Source: Serripes groenlandicus
Lineage: Eukaryota; Mollusca; Bivalvia; Cardiida; Cardiidae
NCBI GenBank assembly: GCA_031761405.1
Contig: JASEVX010000013.1
Location: 41,848,730 to 41,912,729, forward strand
DNA: 64,000 nt
Direction: 5' to 3'
Shown: piece after piece, positions 60,276-64,000 of the stretch
Layout of the letters: every line of letters starts with the position of its first letter
Position numbering within the stretch: the first letter of the stretch is position 1
Program-made: the position numbers and the translations under genes
Notes under the pieces: generated by a model
Database searches by the model: none
What the model saw: the letters and a program-made list of their open reading frames with translations, nothing else
Told to the model about the DNA's origin: nothing

Positions 60276-60357
60276 CAAACAAACAAACAAAGCATTGTCC
60301 CCACCGTTTCATGCACACTTTCATGCCATATACAACGACATGATGAAATAAACAAAC

Positions 60358-60530
60358 CTTGAATCTGTTGTATACTTGTGACGTCTGTGTTTAGCAAGAA
60401 AGTCGTCATCGGTAGCGTCTGCGTTCCCGAAAACTGCTCCAACTCCCGTATCGTTACTTATTGTTTCTGTGTACGAAGTTTTAGTCAAAACAGGAGGGTT
60501 GTCATCCTCTGCGTTGACCGTAATTTGTAA
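60358..60530 (-). CDS. Cadherin-superfamily receptor, calcium-linker exon
   Basis: Second exon in transcription order, 173 bases, phase 0 in and 2 out. The acceptor is CATTTTTTTACAG and the donor AAG|GTTTGT. The peptide starts LQITVNAEDDNPPVLTKTSY. The A-E-D-D-N-P-P linker corresponds to the D-x-N-D-N-P-P calcium site between cadherin repeats, with one substitution in the first Asp/Asn positions. After TISNDTGVGAVFGNADATDD comes a D-x-D-like calcium motif (ATDDD), then LAKHRRHKYTTDS. So this exon begins the final extracellular repeat. Known cadherins use these sites to rigidify the ectodomain for adhesion. The exact cadherin subfamily cannot be told from one repeat. Confidence 0.9.
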
Positions 60531-60564
60531 CTGTAAAAAAATGTGCGAAGGCATGAGATTATAT

Positions 60565-61855
60565 GTTAAAATGGGCACACTGTAAAACATGTGATGGCCT
60601 GAGAATATATGTAAACATTCGTATTCTATTAAAACATGTGATGGCCTGAGGATATATGTTAATGCGTATACTGTAAAATATGTGATGGCCTGAGAATGTA
60701 TGTAGAAATGTACACACTATAAAACATGTGATTGACTGAGAATATATGCATACATTCGCACACTGTAAAAACCACTGTAAAAAAACATGTGATGGCCTGA
60801 GAATATATGTAAAATGCGCACACTATAAGACATGTGATGACCTAAGAGTATATGTAAAGATACGCACAATGCTAAACCTGTGATGGCCTGATAATAGGTG
60901 TAAAACTGCGCTCACCGTAAACCATATGATGGCCTAAGAATAGGTGCAGACATGCGCACATTATAAAACATGTGATGGGCTAAGAATACATATAAAAATG
61001 CGTACACTGTAAAACATGTGATGGCCTGAGAATATATGTAGAAATGCGCACATTATAAAACATGTGATGGCCTGAGAGTATTTGTAAAAATGCGCACACT
61101 GTAAAACGTTTGATGGCTTTAAACTATATGTAGAAATGCGCTCATTATAAAATATTTGATGGGCTTAGAGAATAAATGTAGAAATGAACACATTTTAAAA
61201 CATTTGATCGGCTAAGAATATATGTAAAAATGAGCACACTGTAAAACGTATGATGTCCTGAGAATAGGTGTAGACATGCGCACATTAAAAAACATGTGAT
61301 GGGCTAGAATACATATACAAATGCGTACACAGCAAAACATGTGATGGTCTGATAATATATGTAGAAATGCGCACATTATAAAATATTTGATGGCCTAAGA
61401 GAATAAATGTAGAAATGCACACATTTTAAAACATGTGATGAGCTTAAAATGTTATGTCAAAGTGCGCACACTGTAAAACATGTTATGGCCAGAGAATATA
61501 TGTAGAAATGCGCACATTATAAAACATGTGATTGCCTGAGAATATATGTGTACACTGTAAAGACATGTGATTGCCTGAGAATATATGTAGACATGCGCAC
61601 ACTGTAAAAAACATGTGATTGCCTTATAATATATGTAGAAATGCGCACATTATAAAACATGTGATTGCCTGAGAATATATGTAAATATGTGTACACTGTA
61701 AAAGACATGGGATTGCCTGAGAACATATGTAGCCATGCGCACACTGTAAAAAACATGTGATTGCCAGAGAATATATGTAAAATGCGTATACTGTAAAACA
61801 TGTGATGGCCTAAGAATATATGTTAAAATGCGTACACTGTAAAACATATGGAAAT
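60565..61855 (+). repeat. 46-bp satellite, about 28 units, in cadherin intron
   Basis: Unit: ACACTGTAAAACATGTGATG then GCCTGAGAATATATGTAAAA then ATGCGC. Variants alternate TGTAAAA with TATAAAA and GTAGAAATGCG with GTAAAAATGCG. The array begins 35 bases from the acceptor of exon 60358-60530, so the exon's polypyrimidine tract is the last unique sequence before it. Short - strand frames here are artefacts. Confidence 0.95.
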
Positions 61856-61861
61856 TGAAAG

Positions 61862-62050
61862 TCATGAAAATGTGCAGAATTTGGCTTACTGGGTATGTTT
61901 ACCAAGTAAAAATGAAGCATACACGATCAAAATTTAGATGTTTATTGTACTGGAAAGTGTAATTTTTACTCTTATGTTATCCAAGTATTGTGATTCTCAT
62001 ATTTCAAGACAACTATTGAACAGTTTTTAAAACTATGACTATAATATATA
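61862..62050 (+). repeat. Dispersed repeat in cadherin intron, pair with 43912
   Basis: TTTGGCTTACTGGGTATGTT, TACCAAGTAAAAATGAAGCA, TTGTACTGGAAAGTGTAATT and TTTCAAGACAACTATTGAAC. Same orientation and order as 43912-44110 in the TRIM intron. Confidence 0.75.
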
Positions 62051-62156
62051 TACTCTGTAGTTCAGCACTGTCAAGGTGTTGACTGAACACGTGTTTGTTC
62101 GTGGGTTTTATAATAATACTAAATACATGTTTTTCAGCTGTTTATCTTTGTCTTTT

Positions 62157-62455
62157 ATTGTTATTCATTGGGGTTTAACATCGTTTTCAAAAAAAATTCA
62201 GTCATATCACGGCGGCCAGTTCACATACTCATGTGTTTTCTGGCTTTCTCACACCAGTACTCCACACAACATCCTTTCCAAGCAACTAGCTGCTTTTCGA
62301 CATTGACCGTTAGCACATTGGTGGAAGATGAATGACGCTTGTCACAGTGACTTTTGTCAAACGTCGGAAAGAATGTTGGCCGAGCCGGGGTTACAACTCA
62401 CAACCCCTAGATTGACAGCTTGCGTCGCAACCGATTGAGCTACCGTGGCTCGCCA
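62157..62455 (-). mobile_element. SINE-1 copy, full length, reversed
   Basis: TTGTTATTCATTGGGGTTTA, CATATCACGGCGGCCAGTTC, TTTCCAAGCAACTAGCTGCT, GTGGAAGATGAATGACGCTT, then CAACCCCTAGATTGACAGC and GAGCTACCGTGGCTCGCC. The nearest relative in the window is 30233. Confidence 0.9.
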
Positions 62456-62594
62456 TCTTTGCCTTTTTAAATATGCGACTTTCGGATCAATTGGTGAAGA
62501 CCTTGTAGAAATCGAGTTTTCGAGCCCTTGCCATCTTGTTTCCAAACCTACGTGTGCAAAATGTTCTGTCGTCGTGATTCAATCGAAAGCTTAA

Positions 62595-62812
62595 TTAACC
62601 CTTACCTACTTGCAGACACGTTCCGACACATTTGCAGCAGACGACTTTTGAAAACATTGTGACAAAAGGAGAAATTGCTCATGGTGAGCGATTTCCCCCT
62701 TTGCCTCAATTTTTTCAACTCTATTTAATGATTAAACTCCTATTTATGGAGATATTTCGCATTTTTGAAAATCGTCTGCTGCAGAATTGTCGTATGTGGA
62801 AATGGTTTTAAA
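62595..62812 (+). mobile_element. MITE-P copy
   Basis: TTAACCCTTACCTACTTGC at the left, GCAGCAGACGACTTTTGAAA, stem AGAAATTGCTCATGGTGAGC with complement, CGTCTGCTGCAGAATTGTCG and TGTGGAAATGGTTTTA at the right. Inside the cadherin intron. Confidence 0.8.
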
Positions 62813-63243
62813 CCAGACAAAAACAAAACCTACGAGGCAAATTCGTTTTATTTACACCGCTATTGTGGCACTCCTAGCGTATTTTTCACGTGGCAAATAC
62901 TTCACGTATCCGATTTGAATGCGTGAACACAAATTAACATACCAAGCACTGAGAACAATTGTCTACTTTCGCAACGAATACATCTATAATTTGTTTGCAC
63001 TATTTTGTTGTGTGTTCTGAATCATTTAAATCACGTGACTGAACGGTAGCTCTAGATATGGTATCTTACTATCGCAATCTACCAAAAACTAATTTCAAAT
63101 TGAGTATGAATTAGTGTATCATATTACGCGTACCCATGGAACGTAAAATCCACTTATCAGTTCCAATATTGTAATACTTCAAAAGGGGGAGAAATATTTA
63201 TTTACATTTAAACTAAGGAATACTGTAACATTAATACACTCAC
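62813..63243. other. Cadherin intron, no repeat recognised
   Basis: Mixed-composition intron sequence with no identifiable family. Not recognisable as coding on either strand. Confidence 0.5.
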
Positions 63244-63314
63244 TGTTGTCGTTGCAGTTAAATCCCCTTTGTCAGTGACTGTTATAATACACGTAACAAC
63301 CTCCGATGCCCTAC
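63244..63314 (-). CDS. Cadherin-superfamily receptor, end of penultimate repeat
   Basis: First recognised exon in transcription order, 71 bases, phase 1 in (first two bases complete a codon) and 0 out. The acceptor is CATCTCTTACAG and the donor ACA|GTGAGTG. The peptide is RASEVVTCIITVTDKGDLTA plus TTT. V-T-D-K-G is the D-x-G strand-turn of a cadherin repeat, exactly parallel to TVTDDA in exon 57574. It joins LQITVNAEDDNPP of the next exon in phase, so the two repeats meet as expected. Upstream exons lie beyond the window or in 63315-64000, where I could not identify one. Confidence 0.8.
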
Positions 63315-64000
63315 CTGTAAGAGATGGGACAGAGAGAACGTTGGAGTAGTGGTATGTCATCGTGCATTGCATTACGAGAATCGTGAGAAAGTCTTACCAC
63401 GCTCCGAGTAGAACAATACAAACCAAGGTACCGCAACATATTTTTTTCCGTTTATTATAAAGTTTTTAAACAAAATAAAACAAAAATAAAAACAAATTTA
63501 AATATTACGAAATAACACAATTTACACATTAAATAAAGTTAATGAATGACGTGAGAATGTTGCCCTACAACCGCATTTCAAATGACGTGAAATCATATTC
63601 CAATGACGTCATGTCATATTTCTGTGACGTCTCATTACCATATTTGGTACCTTTCTTTGACTATGTCCAATACGGAATTTGAATCCGTCACATTGTATTT
63701 GCGCGCGGAATTCTACATGTATTAACGCCGTAATAAGTGCAGGTTAGTAATTAATGATAATAATAATAATAATCATGTTATTTTTAATGATAACAATAAC
63801 AAGTAGATTCTCGTTGAAAAAAAACGATGAAATAAAGACGGACTTTAAAAACATTGTTAAAAAAATATATAAGTTTTAGAAAACTACATGATGTTTACTC
63901 ATTGTCAACCCGGTAATACTACATTTCCAGATTGACTCTTTCAGTGGTTAGTATGAAACAGTATATTGTCCAGAAAACGCATTTCAGCTGTTAGTACAAA
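63315..64000. other. No confident exon; AT-rich
   Basis: Upstream side of the cadherin exon. A donor-like GCGTG|GTAAGAC near 63398 (- strand) has no good acceptor before it. An ATAATAATA microsatellite lies at 63755-63775. TGACGT motifs recur between 63546 and 63630. Confidence 0.45.

Noticed and set aside
63395..63440. Possible upstream cadherin exon ending GCGTG|GTAAGAC (- strand)
   Set aside because: The donor is acceptable and would supply the needed G, but there is no acceptor nearby and the peptide does not resemble a cadherin strand.

Overview
The window looks like gene-poor, repeat-saturated nuclear DNA of a bivalve mollusc. The basis is AT-rich sequence, GT-AG introns, tRNA-headed SINEs, hairpin MITEs and satellites, plus a TRIM-like gene and a cadherin-type gene of metazoan kind. 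The species cannot be named from the sequence; a heterodont clam or mussel is my inference from the style of the repeats.

Two protein genes are supported, and they converge. (1) On the + strand at 43399-46568 is a two-exon, 506-residue, RING-less TRIM-like protein: B-box zinc finger, coiled coil, then a C-terminal beta-propeller-like region. (2) On the - strand at 63314-51918 are the last five recognisable exons of a cadherin-superfamily receptor. They encode the end of one cadherin repeat, a complete last repeat, a Thr-rich stalk, a transmembrane helix and a Pro-rich cytoplasmic tail. All four junctions agree in codon phase. The gene runs off the right edge at its 5' side, and its terminal coding exon was not found.

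The first 43 kb hold no host gene I can support. They are a mosaic of non-autonomous elements. MITE-P is a piggyBac-like TTAA family with more than 25 copies or fragments. MITE-H begins CAGAG and ends CTCTG. MITE-G begins GAGCCGTTCC. MITE-K carries the GACCACC motif. MITE-C is a pair with 35-bp inverted termini. At least three SINE families have different tRNA-like heads but one shared 3' tail. Several are nested with readable target duplications: SINE in MITE at 9057, MITE-H in MITE-K at 7230, MITE-P in a 186-bp satellite at 28040, and a 2.6-kb foldback element in a SINE at 36421.

Tandem arrays occur at 3985 (CT), 11451/12330 (25 bp), 21774 (48 bp), 27868 (186 bp), 36421-38999 (38 and 30 bp, inside a transposon), 40028 (21 bp), 53841 (61 bp) and 60565 (46 bp, in a cadherin intron).

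The most interesting signal is a set of four palindromes (11721, 32613, 50152, 55737) with unrelated stems but one shared tip: C-GA-[3-4 bp stem]-[3-4 nt loop]-GA-G. That is a symmetric tandem G.A mismatch below a mini-hairpin. Two of them lie just downstream of short ORFs resembling the N-terminus of Crypton-like tyrosine-recombinase proteins, and both of those elements interrupt satellite arrays. This suggests a family of hairpin-ended, non-autonomous mobile elements. The second strong candidate is the foldback transposon whose inverted repeats are themselves minisatellites.
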